Shown here piece after piece: positions 48,636 to 62,496 of a stretch of 64,000 bases of DNA. Under the pieces are notes generated by a model. The model was not told the DNA's origin and made no database searches. It worked only from the letters and a program-made list of their open reading frames with translations. Origin of the DNA: Raphanus sativus (lineage: Eukaryota > Streptophyta > Magnoliopsida > Brassicales > Brassicaceae); the NCBI RefSeq assembly GCF_000801105.2, contig NC_079518.1, positions 25,834,800 to 25,898,799 of the forward strand, written 5' to 3'. Position 1 is the first letter of the stretch. Each line of letters starts with the position of its first letter. The position numbers were made by a program, and so were the translations under genes.

Positions 48636-51600
48636 CTAGGGGAGCCCGGCGCGTAGATGATAATATATGTTCTAGTGAAATTTAAATTAATTTTGTGGTC
48701 TTGAAAAATAAAGTATCCGTATAACATATGAAGATGCATTACTTTTCTTTTACTCATGCATCATTGTTCCTAGAATTATTTTAAAAGAAAATAAAATTTC
48801 AATATATGGATAAGAATATATTAGTATTTTATAATAGAGTATTTTGTAACATTTTTGATTATATTACATTTAATTTAATTTTTGAGGATCCATTCAAAAG
48901 TTAAACGTAGATTGCTTTTGTTATAATGAAGCTATAATGTGGTAAAGACCAAGCAAATATTATTATACATAATCCCATTTTTCTGGTCGAACTACAATTC
49001 ATTAAACTAAAAGCAAGTTTACCCAACACAAAGGAAGGGCAAGTTTAGAGATAAAAGTGTTGAGTTTGCCACTGCATCAGCCTCTACATTTCATAATCAT
49101 ATTATAGAAATGGCAAGCTTTAAAGAAGCTGCTGAAATGTTAAATATCAAAGAAAATGACGTTAGTCTCCGTGGTGAGTCTATCTTGCAGCATTCTAATT
49201 AACACCTGCAAATTAGACAATAGGAATGCCTTAAAATTGAAACAATAAATATGAAGAATACTTTGTTTTTCATTAGGAAGAATATGATACCTATAAAACA
49301 TATACAAATGATGTAATGTTCTCTTATATTAGTCGATTTTTATTTAATTTCGATTGCCATTTGTTTTAGATTCAAAGGGTTGGTTATATGTTTTTGTGAA
49401 TCTTTATGTACGTGTGATTTTCCCTTATATACGGTGTTATGATATTTAGAGCTGAAGTTATTGTGATTGACTAAATCGTATAATAATATAATTGTGGTTC
49501 TCTCAATGATTAATTTTAATTTTTACAGTGTATTTACTTGATTTTGTTTGATTTTTTTATGTCATCAATTATCATTATGTGCTGATGTCTTCTTTGTAGA
49601 GCTTTTGTGTATTATGAAACTCAATCTCGATTTTTTAAACTATTCACTTTAATTTCAAAGCTAATGTGCGTGATGCCATTTTGCTTTATTCAAGGAATGT
49701 GTTGATTCTTTAATGGTAGTAATATGCATGATATCATCATGTTTGATTCATGAAATATTGTTACTTTTCTGAAAAAAAATATTTTGATTATGTATTAATC
49801 AGTAAGTGTTATTTTCTATTATTTTATTGTTATTTATCTCTTTTCCAATCTTATAGACTTCTCTATTTATTTTGAATATGTTTAAATATTGTGTAATTTG
49901 TACTAAACTACTATCTCTTTGTTAAACTTTTCATCAAACCAAGTTATATTATGTACATCACTAAATTTTAATTAATCTTTTTATATTTTTTAAACTATTT
50001 TTAGTATTTTATTTTGATTATGTATCAATTATTAGCAGAATCATTTGTTTGATTGTGTTGAGACTGAACTATTTGTGCTATTTAAGTTGGTGGGTAATTT
50101 GTTAATACAACAAAACTACATGTGCTGGGCTTGGTTGAATATGTTAATTGTTTGACATAAGTTATCCAAAGTAGTTTCCTTTTCGTAGTTATATACTTGC
50201 TTGTTTGCTTCTTCTTTTTTTGTTTACTTTGTAGACTATTGGATAGTATATATTTATCCCTCTTTTTCTTTCTCAACACTATATATTTATCCCACCTTTA
50301 GATAGTTTCATCTATATTATAACTTATTAAAACATTATTCAGTGTTTTTAACTTAATTAGGCAAATAAGTAAAAAAAAAAAAACACAAATTATATATTAT
50401 TTGCAGTCTTATACATTTGTTTCTTAGATCCATTGATACTTTTACTTTCCTTTATCTTTTATCTGTACAAAAGACTAATCTGTAGCTTCAATTTTTCTTT
50501 AGAAGGCTAAGAATGGATGCTCTTCTCTGTCGGGTCTGTTGTTGATGTGTACTGTTGCTTCTGTGAAGTCTCCATGATCAGTTGTTCTGTTAGTGTCGGC
50601 ATCAGCTTATAGAAAACAGGAAAAATCAGTTCTTTTAGCATCTTATTATGGATATAAAGATAGCCTAGAAAAGAAAAGTAAAAGACTTCCATCTTCCACA
50701 AAGTGTTGGACTTTGTATTTGAATAACCTTGCATCATCCCTTTTTCTCACTATATTCTCCAAGTTTTTTACGAAGAATGAAACATCAGATATATTATTTA
50801 CACATAATACAAAACGAAGCACAAACCTCAAATCATGTTGCAGCATAGGAATTCTGTGCAGGAAAATATTATAAATTAAATACTTACCAAGTCTAGTAGT
50901 CAAGAAGAACATATGTTTGAAATGTTCTAACAATAAGAATTTGAATTGCTAGAAGCTTTCATCCGTCACCATGAATAACACGGCCTGATTTTCTTCGTTG
51001 TCGTGTTATTGATGCCACAAACAACACGGAAAATATCTGCAGAAAACTTTGGTTAGAAAGGTTGAATACTCTTGGACAATTATTAAACCAAAATTTTTAG
51101 CAAATTGAAAAATCAAGATTAGAAACAAATACCCAGCAAATCCACGTTTGTAATAACTAAATGCATTAGCTGCTCATATTTCTGAGACCTGAACTTTCGG
51201 TAGAATAAAAGCAGTTATCTCATTGGTCTGGCCATTGATGCGAATGGAAACTGGTGAGTCAATGAGTTTGAAGTTGATATTACTTTCTTGTCAAATTGGA
51301 TACGCTTAGCTAACAGATGGTACCTTCCTTCAGCAGGTGCTTCAAAGTTTTGAGTATGAGCCCCCGTAGAACCTTGAACCAAGGGGGATTGTAAAAGTTA
51401 GCAATACTGGTGATCACTTTAGAAATTTCATAAACGTGCCAAAAATGTTGTGATTTCTTACCCTTTTGAAGATTGAAAATTTCTTGAAGAGCTTACTTTA
51501 GTGCTCTCGCATATGTGGCTGCAACACATAATGAAACCAAACAGTTGTGGTTGCAACCTGCAACACATGATGAATCCAACTGTAATCTGTTCAAATCCTC

Positions 51601-52353
51601 TGTCTCTAATAACTCTTAAGAAACATATAAGAAATCAGTATTAGAAAACAATATTCTTTTTGGGTATGATTGGATGGTCATACCAGGGATTTTTATGGCA
51701 ATCAAAGATCTGGGTTTTGCCACCGTAGATGGAAGAAGACAGCGCCGGCGAACGCTCTCGACTCCTCTGATTCCTTTGAGATGACTTTGTGATTTCTCTG
51801 AGTACCCTGGCGCCATATATATCAAGGTGAGAAATGTGATGAGGAGAAAGTTGATGAATTGATTGCATACATCTACCTGACTTCAAATTGGAAAGCAGCG
51901 GAGTTAGCCATTGACAGAGAATAAGTTTTGATTGTAGTTTCATGGAATGAGAAGATGATTTTCAAAGGAATGAAACTAACCTTTCTATAGGAAGAGAAGC
52001 CTACATGCACCGCCTTACATAAAACAAATTTACATTGAATGAAAGATAGTGGATGCATTGGGTCAAGTGATTTAAGAAGGCCATAAAGGCGATGCATCTG
52101 TAACTCCAAACCATTCGATTGATAATGAGGAAGACTGAACGACGCTATGAAAAACACACAGAGATTCTTATAATCGATTTTAGGCAATCGATTTATCAGA
52201 AACTCCATAAACTAAAACGTTGAAGCCCAAACTTTTTTTCCCGAGACCCATGAAAGAAAACGAAGAGGACACGTGCAAGGCTCCCCTTAATTTACTTAAT
52301 GACGTGTCTCTCTCTCACAGGAGAGAAAACACTAATTTATATAAATAGATAGA
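48636..52353 (-). mobile_element. Helitron of about 3.7 kb, minus strand, with degraded coding traces
   Basis: On the minus strand it starts A|TCTATCTATTTATATAAATT followed by a 'gtgttttctctcctgtgaga' block, a familiar Brassicaceae Helitron head. It ends 'ctacgcgccgggctcccctag' and T. The head-proximal part (about 50.9-52.2 kb, minus) contains exon-like frames such as MANSAAFQFEVR and MEFLINRLPKIDYKNLCVFF, with GT-AG-like borders. These could be a degraded RPA-like gene, often carried by plant Helitrons, or a captured host fragment; I cannot tell which. No Rep or helicase domain is recognisable. Confidence 0.65.
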
Positions 52354-52917
52354 TTGCAGTTATATATAGTTTATAATTATATAAACTCCACCTATCTATG
52401 TTAGTTATGATGATAATATATATTGAAACAAAGAAAATAAAAATGTAAATTTACATAGGAAAAAAAAACATCTATGTACTATCACATATGCAAATAAAAA
52501 GGTGACTATTTATTTCAAATTCTATGTGAAACTATATTAGGCTAAATATTATTTGTTCAGATTTTCTAAAGATCTCTTCAAAATATTTTAGATAATTTAA
52601 ATATTAAATATTTAATATATTTCAGTGGAATTCCTGTAAATAGTTTGAAAAACTAAGGGGATGTATGTTGTTTTAATTGTATTGATTAACCTAAAAGTTT
52701 CTTTTTATTACAACAAGTAACCCAGTATCTGTTTTACACAGCAACTAACCCAAAAGCTTTTAGAAAAAGACAAAAAAAACACCCAGGGAGTGGAAGTGCA
52801 TTAAAAGCAAAGAGTCAAGAGACATATCTCATCATCATCGAGTGTCTCGCCCAAGTGCTTCACCACAAAAACTAAAAAACAAAAAAGACATCTTCTCTCC
52901 TCGCAAATCCCCCAAAA
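52354..52917. other. mMDH promoter and 5' leader
   Basis: An AT-rich segment between the Helitron and the malate dehydrogenase gene. The leader just before the ATG is CA-rich and includes 'catctcatcatcatcg'-type words near 52826-52841. No TATA box stands out. Confidence 0.45.
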
Positions 52918-54745
<1,828 letters not shown>

Positions 54746-57552
54746 TCAAACCGGTTTGACTTGGTGGTTGTTTTTTCCAAATTTTCCGGCTAGAGTTTGC
54801 CTTCCATAAGATACTACATGATTTGAGTCTGTCTTTTGTTTTCAAACAATCTGTTTTGCGGGTAATAAATGTCACACACCATCACAAACTAATAAGATTA
54901 CGTGATAGTAACTAGTCTTGGCTAAAAAGAGGGATCTTTAAGGACTTTGATTAAAGTTTTAAAGTCACTCTCTTACTGGATATCTTCAAAACAAGATTTA
55001 TAATACAGTTTGACATCCCATGTCAATGCTATTGCGTCGCTTGTAAATTGTCCGAGGGATAGGATTAGGAGCGAGCTTTTGCACATGTCCATCACAAAAG
55101 TTCCAACCTACAGGACTGTCTTAAATTATCAGCCCATAACCCATTCAACCTTCGGCTGTGAGGCTTGTAGATTTTGCATCTGCTCTTTTACACCTCCCCC
55201 ATTATATACTCAAATCACCGTGAACGTACTTACTGCCACACATGCGGCCGAAGAACAAGAATCCACGAAAGTAGTAGATTCATACCATCATTGGAAAACT
55301 TATGTACTTGTAGAGTAGGTGGAATGGCAGGTGAGTATCATTTATTTGCGCAGTACCATTATTTTCATGAATACGGGCGTCCAGTTACATCATCATATGT
55401 CAAAGTTGAAAAATACAAAGCAAGTATAGTATTATACTGAAAATGTAAGAAATGGTCGGTGTCTCTATGGAGAAGTGGTTGGAAAGAAACTGATTACAAA
55501 GAGATAAGGAAAATGAGCATAGCCTCATAGCTATGTCCGACATTTCCTCAGTGCTCATGCCACTTTTTTTTTCATATTATAGTATTATAATTATGAATAA
55601 TTTATATACATAACTCTACAACCTACTGTTTAATTGTTTTACGACATTGATTTTGATTCGTGATTTTAAAGAACGGATTTGATTTTTGGTTAAAAATGAT
55701 AATTAATATTAAGTACTATTTTTTTTTTGAATTTTGATCTACATATTTATGTTCAAAATAGATATTTAATGTTCTTATATTCGATCCGGATTCGCGGTTA
55801 AACATATAAATCCGGTTGATCTGTATATAATCTAGTTCAAATTTAATGCAAGTTTCATTAATTAAAAATTTAAGAAATCAGATAAAAATCTAAAAAATTA
55901 TCTATAGCCCGTGACCTAATCCTGGTTGACCCATTAAAAACTAAAGAAAAGTGATAATATTTCTAAAATTAAATTTTAAATACTTTTAAGTTGTACACAA
56001 AACTGAAAAAACTATTGGATTTGTAAATTTTGTACTTTTATGAATTTTTACTGTTCAAAAATGAAGAAAATAATATTAGAGAAAACCAAAATTAATTTAT
56101 ATGAAAATATTAGTTTTTTGTTATTTATTGTTTGAAGAACAAGTATATAGATGTCAGATCAAACAAAAAATATTTCAAAATATTTTTTTTGTTACTATTG
56201 TGAATATATAAATTTAAATTGTTAGGGAAAATTAAGATATATTAACAACGTAGTTAAAAAAATAATTTTGTTTAAATTAATTAAGATAAGAAGACATTAA
56301 TTTTTTTCCTACAAATAGTATCAATTTATCAGAAAATCATTAATAATCATCTCATTTAAATTGTTACCATAAATAAGACAACAATTTATGGTGATTTTAT
56401 TGTAAAATATAAATACATTAGACTTAAGGTTAATGTTTTTTGTCATCAACATAAATAAACTCATGTAAACTCTACAAACCAAATGTGGTAACTATACATC
56501 TATATAAACGACAAAATACGATTGTTTCTTTGCAATACATATTAGACTTTCTGTCCTATTTAAAGATAATGTTGTAAGAGTATTAACTATATTATTTAGT
56601 AGTTTTCAATTTTTTTTACCTAGAAATAAGTTGAATCCAATTTTATGATTCTCTTATAACAGTATTGATTCAAGATCACCTTATCAAATTGTATGCCTAG
56701 TCGATTTTATTTGCACAAATTGTATGCCTAATTGAATTGATTTTGCACTATAATGAAGATCTTATATAATCATTTCTTCCTTTAGTCGATAATTGTTTGA
56801 TAAATTGACTTTTCCTGAACTCAAGGTTGAACTGCCGAATAAAAAACTAGGTAATATCGTACAGTTTTGTATAGGCTATGTTAAATTCAAGTTTTCAAGT
56901 ATAGAAAATATTAATAAACTTTTAGTCAAACTATCAGATTAATTAACTTTCCACAAATTTGGAAGGTAACAATAAATAAATTATAACCAAAATAACTGAT
57001 TATGTTGAATTTTTATTGATTCAATCTTTTCAAAATAGTCAGTCACATAAAATGATATATTTATAATCAAGTGTTAACTTTAATCAAAAATTATGTGAAT
57101 TTTTTTAAAAAATCTACTATTTATAAACCATTAATGTCCGTGAAAGTTAAAATTTATGAAAATTTATTTTTTCAAAAATAAATTTTCAATTTTAAATGTA
57201 TTTTTATTATTTAAAGAAATATTAACTAAAAATCTCTAATTGATTTAAGTATCATTGATTAATGATCATTTAAAATTATGTAGTAAAAATATTTATTGTA
57301 ATGTTAATATTAGTAAATACAGTATTATATAAAATCTTTCTTGAGGCACTACAAAACTTCATTTTTCCATCAAAACATACAAGCATACAATTCCAAGAAC
57401 AGTTCACAAATACGATTTTAACATAATTCAAAAATGAAATAAAAAGCAGAAAGTGTGCAACAGTGATGTGGTGACATATCTTTCTATGACTACCAGCCAC
57501 TCTCTTCTTCCTCACCATCACAATACTTCATCTTCCTAGATATGCTCCAACA
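54746..57552. other. mMDH 3' region and long TCP3 upstream region
   Basis: After the mMDH 3' UTR, about 2.6 kb of AT-rich DNA precedes TCP3. I see no gene, repeat with clear ends, or RNA gene. The frames at 55010-55440 have no support. The TCP3 promoter and leader should lie in the last several hundred bases. Confidence 0.5.
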
Positions 57553-58614
57553 ATGGCTGATGAAGAAGAATCCAACCACCACCATATAACAGACTCATCC
57601 TCGCCGCCTCCTCTCGGGATGAGACACCAATCAGCGTTGGAGCACGGTGGTTGCGGCGAGATCGTGGAGGTTGAGGGAGGCCACATTGTGCGATCAACAG
57701 GAAAAAAAGACAGACACAGCAAAGTCTGTACGGCTAAAGGACCACGTGACCGGCGCGTGAGGCTCTCAGCTCCAACAGCGATTCAGTTCTACGATGTTCA
57801 AGATCGACTCGGTTTCGATAGACCAAGCAAAGCCGTTGATTGGCTCATCAAGAAAGCTAAGTCCGCCATTGATGACCTCGCCGAGCTTCCTCCGTGGAAC
57901 CCCGCCGACACAATCCGTCAAGCTGCTGCAAACAAACCCAAAAGATACAAAACTTTAGTTCCTCCGCCGGCGACGGAGATTCACGGTGGTTCCGGAGAAG
58001 AAACAGAGCATCACCCGTCAGTTTTTCTCCCGGCGTCGATTTACCATCAGCCACCGTCACGAGCCGATACACAAAGCCAAGACCTTTGTCTCTCGCTTCA
58101 CTCCTTCCAAAAGGCTCCTCCTTTCGCCGATGAAACAGAGCATGAAACAGAGCATGCTCTGTTATCCGGACAGAGCAATCCGTTAGGGTTTGATTCATCG
58201 ACGGCGAGCTGGGACCAGTCGCAACAGAACCATCGGCTGGTGACGTGGAACAACGGCGGAGCAGCTGACTCCGCCGCAAGTGGAGGAGGAGGAGGGTTTG
58301 TGTTTGCTTCTCCGGCTACTACAACGACGTCGTTTCAGCCACAAAGTCAGTTTTTTTCTCAGAGGGGTCCCCTTCAGTCCATTAACACACCAATGCTTCG
58401 TGCTTGGTTTGATCCTTACCATCACCATCAGTCCGTTACGACCAACGATCATCATCATCATCATCATTACCATCCTTACCAATCAGCAATACCAGGCATT
58501 GCGTTTGCCTCTAGTGGTGACTTATCCGGTTTACGTGTACCAGCCCGGTATCAGAGTGAACAAGATGATCACGGCGACAAGCCATCGTCTGATTCATCTG
58601 ATTCTCGCCATTGA
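57553..58614 (+). CDS. TCP3: Class II (CIN-type) TCP transcription factor, 353 aa
   Basis: CIN-TCP factors promote cell differentiation in leaves and are silenced post-transcriptionally by miR319. There is a single exon. The TCP bHLH domain spans about residues 50-108 ([20 protein letters not shown] basic region, then [18 protein letters not shown] and the helix [14 protein letters not shown]). The flanks [17 protein letters not shown] and [10 protein letters not shown], the internal [24 protein letters not shown] and [11 protein letters not shown], and the terminal [11 protein letters not shown] all match Arabidopsis TCP3. It is about 40 residues shorter: the SFLP...ADTIKSFFP block of TCP3/TCP4 is missing between VFLPAS and [13 protein letters not shown] basic-region residue before KDRHSK is Lys instead of Arg. 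AATAAA lies at 58924-58929. Confidence 0.93.
   Translation: MADEEESNHHHITDSSSPPPLGMRHQSALEHGGCGEIVEVEGGHIVRSTGKKDRHSKVCTAKGPRDRRVRLSAPTAIQFYDVQDRLGFDRPSKAVDWLIKKAKSAIDDLAELPPWNPADTIRQAAANKPKRYKTLVPPPATEIHGGSGEETEHHPSVFLPASIYHQPPSRADTQSQDLCLSLHSFQKAPPFADETEHETEHALLSGQSNPLGFDSSTASWDQSQQNHRLVTWNNGGAADSAASGGGGGFVFASPATTTTSFQPQSQFFSQRGPLQSINTPMLRAWFDPYHHHQSVTTNDHHHHHHYHPYQSAIPGIAFASSGDLSGLRVPARYQSEQDDHGDKPSSDSSDSRH
58362..58382 (+). promoter_or_regulatory. miR319 target site in TCP3
   Basis: The site gaggggtccccttcagtcca(t) is the conserved miR319-complementary stretch of CIN-TCP mRNAs, encoding the RGPLQS peptide. The 10-11 pairing region typical of cleavage is preserved, so regulation by miR319 is expected. 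Confidence 0.9.
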
Positions 58615-60445
58615 ACTAGATCCAAAAAATAAGATTGTGCATTAGAAATGGTTTCCACTCATCAAACTGGTAATAACGTTTCATGGAGCTTGTGTAATAA
58701 GGAATGTGTTCTTGTTGTTGTGTGTTTAGGATATGGAATGACTATGTGTGTTATCAAGAGTTGCAGATTCTTGTTTCTTCCATGTAACCAAGCGTTTTGT
58801 GATTTAAATCTAATTTGTATCAGTTAGACAATTTTCTGCAAACTCTATTGTGTTTTTCTAGTCATGCAAGCTCACGTCTTGTGTTATTGTATCCTGATTG
58901 TGTAGCAATGTGTTCTTGTATTAAATAAATGTGTAATTCCCTTATACTCTTTTTTTTTTGTGTTGGAAACCTCCCTTTAACCCCACTTGAAGCTAAAATC
59001 GCAAGTTTTTGTCCTTTATTCCATGTGGGTTTAATGCTTTACTCGAGAAATATTTCTCTTTTTTTCTTCTGCCAAACCCAATGAGGAACAGTGCTTCTAT
59101 CAATCTACATCGAAATGTTAATAAATTTGTTATTTAGGTTTTAGGTTCATTCCCACTGCTCATACTTGAGTGGCAAAAAGAATTTGGAACAATAATTGTT
59201 CTTGTGTTTTCTTAATCACTTCTTTTGGCCCCATTGATGAAGAAGAGTCATTTTCCATGGACATAGTTTTGCAAGTGTTGCTTTTGTGGAATTCAGGATT
59301 TAGAATGATGCGGTTGTACAAAGATAAAAAGGAAAAAATAATAATGAAAAAGAGCAAAAGAGATTTGGAGTGTACTAGTATCAATAATGTGTCTTCTTTT
59401 AACACATACTATACATTAAGAAGGGTGTAGGAGATCCACCAAACTTGAGTGTGACATATAGTCTTTAATGAGTAAAGAAGAATGGGACATGAGAGTAGTA
59501 CATGAAGACACCCCATGTTGGTCTAAATGAAGGAAACTCGGAAAAGAAGAGCAAGTCCCTTTTTTGTTATTTTCTTTTCTTTCTTTTCAGACCAACCAAT
59601 ATGTTAGTCCATAACATATTCACATCCATAAGAGAGTAAACTAATAGGGTTAATGTTAATGTTAATTTCATTGTAAATGTGTTTGTCTTTACGCTATAAT
59701 ATTTTGGAAGACTTTAAAACTTTCGCATGTTTAAGAAGAATGACATGAATTCCAATTATATTTTCAGAAAATGATGGAACCAAAATGGGATAAAGGTGGT
59801 CAGCTTTAGAGAATTAATGGTCCCCTCTTTCTCTTGTCAGATCTCAATGTTTACAGCTGTTCATGATTTTCTTCATTCTATTCCATACCCCAATGATCAA
59901 AAGATTCAAAACTCTAGATTGAGAATTTTTTTGTTTGGTCAAAATTGGCTCATAACTTGATTGTGGGCTGTGTAGTTGTTTAAACCCAATCTTGTCAGTG
60001 TGACACCTTTCCTTTACTGATCGTCGAAGTTACAACTTTTGAGCCTTTGAGGTGTAAATAGAAGAACCAAATTTGATCTACTTGATGAGATAAATAATTA
60101 AATTAGGACCCCATTATGAAAAAAATGAGAAGATATAAGATGGTCTTTGATGATCGACTATGTTAGTATTGGGTTCCAGGTTTAAAAACTTGTGTAGATG
60201 ATTTAATTTTTGAATTAAAAGTAAATTAAAATAATATCACAATTATAATGGAGTTTTCAGAGATTGGATCATAAAATTTGGGGGCAAGAGAAGAGATGAC
60301 CTCAGTTACAAAAAAAAAAAAAAAGAGAAGAGATGACTTCCCCAAAATAGAGAAAAGTGAGAAGTATATGATGGTCTTTGAAGCTCGACCATGTTAGCAT
60401 TGAGTTCCAGATTAAAACTTGATTTCTAAAACCAAATATAACTTG
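58615..60445. other. TCP3 3' region and start of a duplicated block
   Basis: The TCP3 3' UTR is followed by AT-rich DNA without a supportable gene. From about 60100 on, short blocks around 'gagaagat...gatggtcttt' and 'ccatgttagcattg(g/a)gtt' occur three times (near 60142, 60360 and 61890), part of a tandem duplication with the tRNA block. Confidence 0.5.
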
Positions 60446-60453
60446 TTTTTGGT

Positions 60454-61059
60454 CTTAGTATTTTTCCATGTTCGAAAATACGCTAGGCATGAGTCGGACG
60501 GTTGGTCTACGCCTAGCGATTTATCAAGAAATCGGGGATTAAACGGAGATTAATCGGGGATTAATTTTAAGGCACTATACCTTTATTTATTAGTTTTGGT
60601 TGATATGCTCAGTATGTTCGTGTAGTCTGGTGGTCAAGAAGTTATAATATAATTATAGAGATCAGGGTTCGACCTACCCCCATGCCGCATTTACATTTTT
60701 TTCACTAAACAGAAAATTTACGATTTTGCCTCCATCTCTTTAATCAATCTCTGCAACCCTAGCCGTCAAACTATACATTTTTTCACGATTTCTTTAACTT
60801 TTCATGCTTTCTACAGCAGAACAAAAGTAAACAACTATCAATTTCAACGATTCAGATGAATATATAGCAGAGTTTTAGAAGGAAATTAAGCAGGTTTGAG
60901 TTATTATGCACTGATTTTTCAGATTACTCCATTAACTCCGAAAAAACTTGCTCCACCGCCTAACCTCGCCGATCTGCTCCATCTCGCCACGGTAAGGACA
61001 CGAACAGCGAATAACCGGCCGAATACGCGGGCAATCCGGCGCGTTTTCGAACACGGGTA
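60454..61059. mobile_element. Unclassified 606-bp insertion with an 8-bp flanking duplication
   Basis: Comparison of the two duplicated blocks shows extra DNA here that is absent from the second block. It is flanked by TTTTTGGT on both sides (60446-60453 and 61060-61067). Near each end lies an inverted word, 'tgttcgaaaatacgc' and the complement of 'gcgttttcgaaca'. It contains 'gctaggcatgagtcgg', 'cgcctagcgatttatc' and 'gggattaatttt', a sequence type common in plant intergenic DNA. A 'gggttcgac' word near 60665 resembles a Pol III B box. An 8-bp duplication would suit a hAT element, but the ends are not clean. Confidence 0.5.
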
Positions 61060-61064
61060 TTTTT

Positions 61065-61137
61065 GGTTCAGACTGGGTTTGAACCCGTGATCTTCGGTTC
61101 ATAAGACCAACGCTCTAATCAACTGAGTTACGATATC
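61065..61137 (-). pseudogene. Decayed tRNA copy
   Basis: This matches the tRNA at 61990-62062 along its full 73 bases but has many changes. The acceptor 5' strand reads GATATCG against CTGAACC on the 3' strand, so the acceptor stem cannot form well. The D-arm and T-loop words (actcagttgattagagc, ggttcaaac) survive in altered form. Not expected to be functional. Confidence 0.8.
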
Positions 61138-61208
61138 TTTACGATAAAATTATGTGTTAACATAAAATGAAAAAAATATTAAGAGCAGTTGTTAAATGTT
61201 AATACTTA

Positions 61209-61470
61209 GACCATCTCCAATGTATTTTGCTATTTTTTCCTCTATACTAGAGGAACTCCATAATAGAGATGTGATTTGCTCCAATGTATTTCCTTAAAAT
61301 AGAGATCTCTAAAATATAGATCAAAATATAGAGGAATGCTATTTTTTCCTCTATAAATAGAGGAAAATATAGCAATCACTATTTTAGAAGAAGAAATAGA
61401 GTAGAGTTGGAGTGATTTTGGTTTTAAATGCTATTATAGAGGCAAATATAGAGGATGGTTGGAGATGCTC
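61209..61470. mobile_element. Tourist-like MITE, 262 bp
   Basis: Terminal inverted repeats gaccatctccaa and gagcatctccaa (10 of 12 match) are flanked by TTA on both sides (61206-61208 and 61471-61473). The duplicated block at about 62119 retains the empty site (aatacttatatttatgac), which proves an insertion with a TTA duplication. The interior repeats 'ctattttttcctctata' and its inverse. Confidence 0.92.
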
Positions 61471-61736
61471 TTATGTTTATGACGATTATGTACATCAGTA
61501 GCAATAAACAATCATTATTTAATTCATTTCATCTTTAATTTCCTCTCTTTGTATTCTGCAATTGATGCTGCCGTTTTTATCACCTGCAGAATTGTTAATG
61601 ACGGTTTTTATCACTGGCGGAGGTTCTATCACCTTCAACCCAAATAAAAAAGTTTAAAGAAATTAAAATCGCAGAGAACAAAAAAAAAGAGAAGAATAAT
61701 AAAATAAAAAGCTATAGATAGATTGGAATCTCTTTT

Positions 61737-61740
<4 letters not shown>

Positions 61741-61771
<31 letters not shown>
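61741..61771. repeat. (TTA)n microsatellite
   Basis: An uninterrupted run of ten ATT/TTA triplets. Confidence 0.95.
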
Positions 61772-61989
61772 GAGTAAATATGAATGACTTAATTTTGAAT
61801 TAAAAACATTATTACAATTAGAATGGTTCTTTTAGAAATCGGGTAATAAGATATGGGAAAAGAGAAGAGATGACTCATCCAAGATAGAAAAAAGTGAGAA
61901 GATAAAAGATGGTCTCTGAAGATCGGCCATGTTAGCATTGGGTTTCAGGTTTAAAACTTGATATCTAAAATTAAATATAACTCCCTTTT

Positions 61990-62062
61990 GGTTCCGGCGG
62001 GGCTCGAACCCGCGACCTTCGGCTCATAAGACCAACGCTCTAACCAACTGAGCTACGGGACC
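61990..62062 (-). tRNA. tRNA gene, anticodon read as UAU (Ile)
   Basis: A 73-base cloverleaf on the minus strand. Acceptor GGTCCCG/CGGAACC has one C-A mismatch. The D-arm is GCTC...GAGC. The anticodon arm is TTGGT-CTTATGA-GCCGA. The T-arm is GCGGG-TTCGAGC-CCCGC. Internal A and B boxes are intact (TAGCTCAGTTGG, GGTTCGAGCC). A TTTT terminator lies about 20 bases downstream. The seven-base loop places TAT at positions 34-36, giving isoleucine (AUA codons). The anticodon stem has two wobble pairs and position 37 is G, which is odd for an anticodon ending in U. The anticodon assignment is therefore tentative. In Arabidopsis a gene number between NCL and TCP3 is, I believe, also a tRNA. Confidence 0.8.
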
Positions 62063-62496
62063 TCTTCAATAAAATTATGTGTTAACACAAAATGAAGAAA
62101 TTATTAAGAGTAGTTGAATGCTAATACTTATATTTATGACAATTATGTACATCAGTAGCAATAGCCAATCATCAGTTTTTTAATTTCATCTTTAATTTTC
62201 TCAAAAGTTGATAAATTTCAGTCACATGAGTGAGATTACAAATGTACTCTAGTTTCTTTTGCAACAACAAGTAATAACATCCGCAATAATAGTAGAAGAA
62301 AGATACAAAAAGGGTAGAATAAGATAATATACCTGAGACACAAGAAAGATAATATATAAGCTTTCAAACAAACATAATCACTGAAAAATCTCAAGAATTT
62401 AGCTAAAGTTTACACTCTCAAATCCATAACATGAGAGAAAGAAAAACAAAACATGCTATAGAACAAACTCAGTTATTGTCACCAAACCTTTTTGAA
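62063..62496. other. Duplicated tRNA flank and NCL 3' flank
   Basis: The first 130 bases repeat the sequence next to the decayed tRNA ('aaaattatgtgttaaca', 'ttaagagtagtt', 'aattatgtacatcagtagca'). From about 62330 the DNA matches the 3' flank of the second NCL copy at 63790-63968. No gene. Confidence 0.6.

Noticed and set aside
57857..58482. Several frames overlapping TCP3 on both strands
   Set aside because: Shadows produced by the His/Pro/Ser-rich coding sequence.
60625..60690. Possible SINE or tRNA-like element ('ggtggtcaagaag', 'gggttcgac')
   Set aside because: The B-box-like word is fair, but there is no convincing A box, cloverleaf or poly(A/T) tail. Described as part of the 606-bp insertion.
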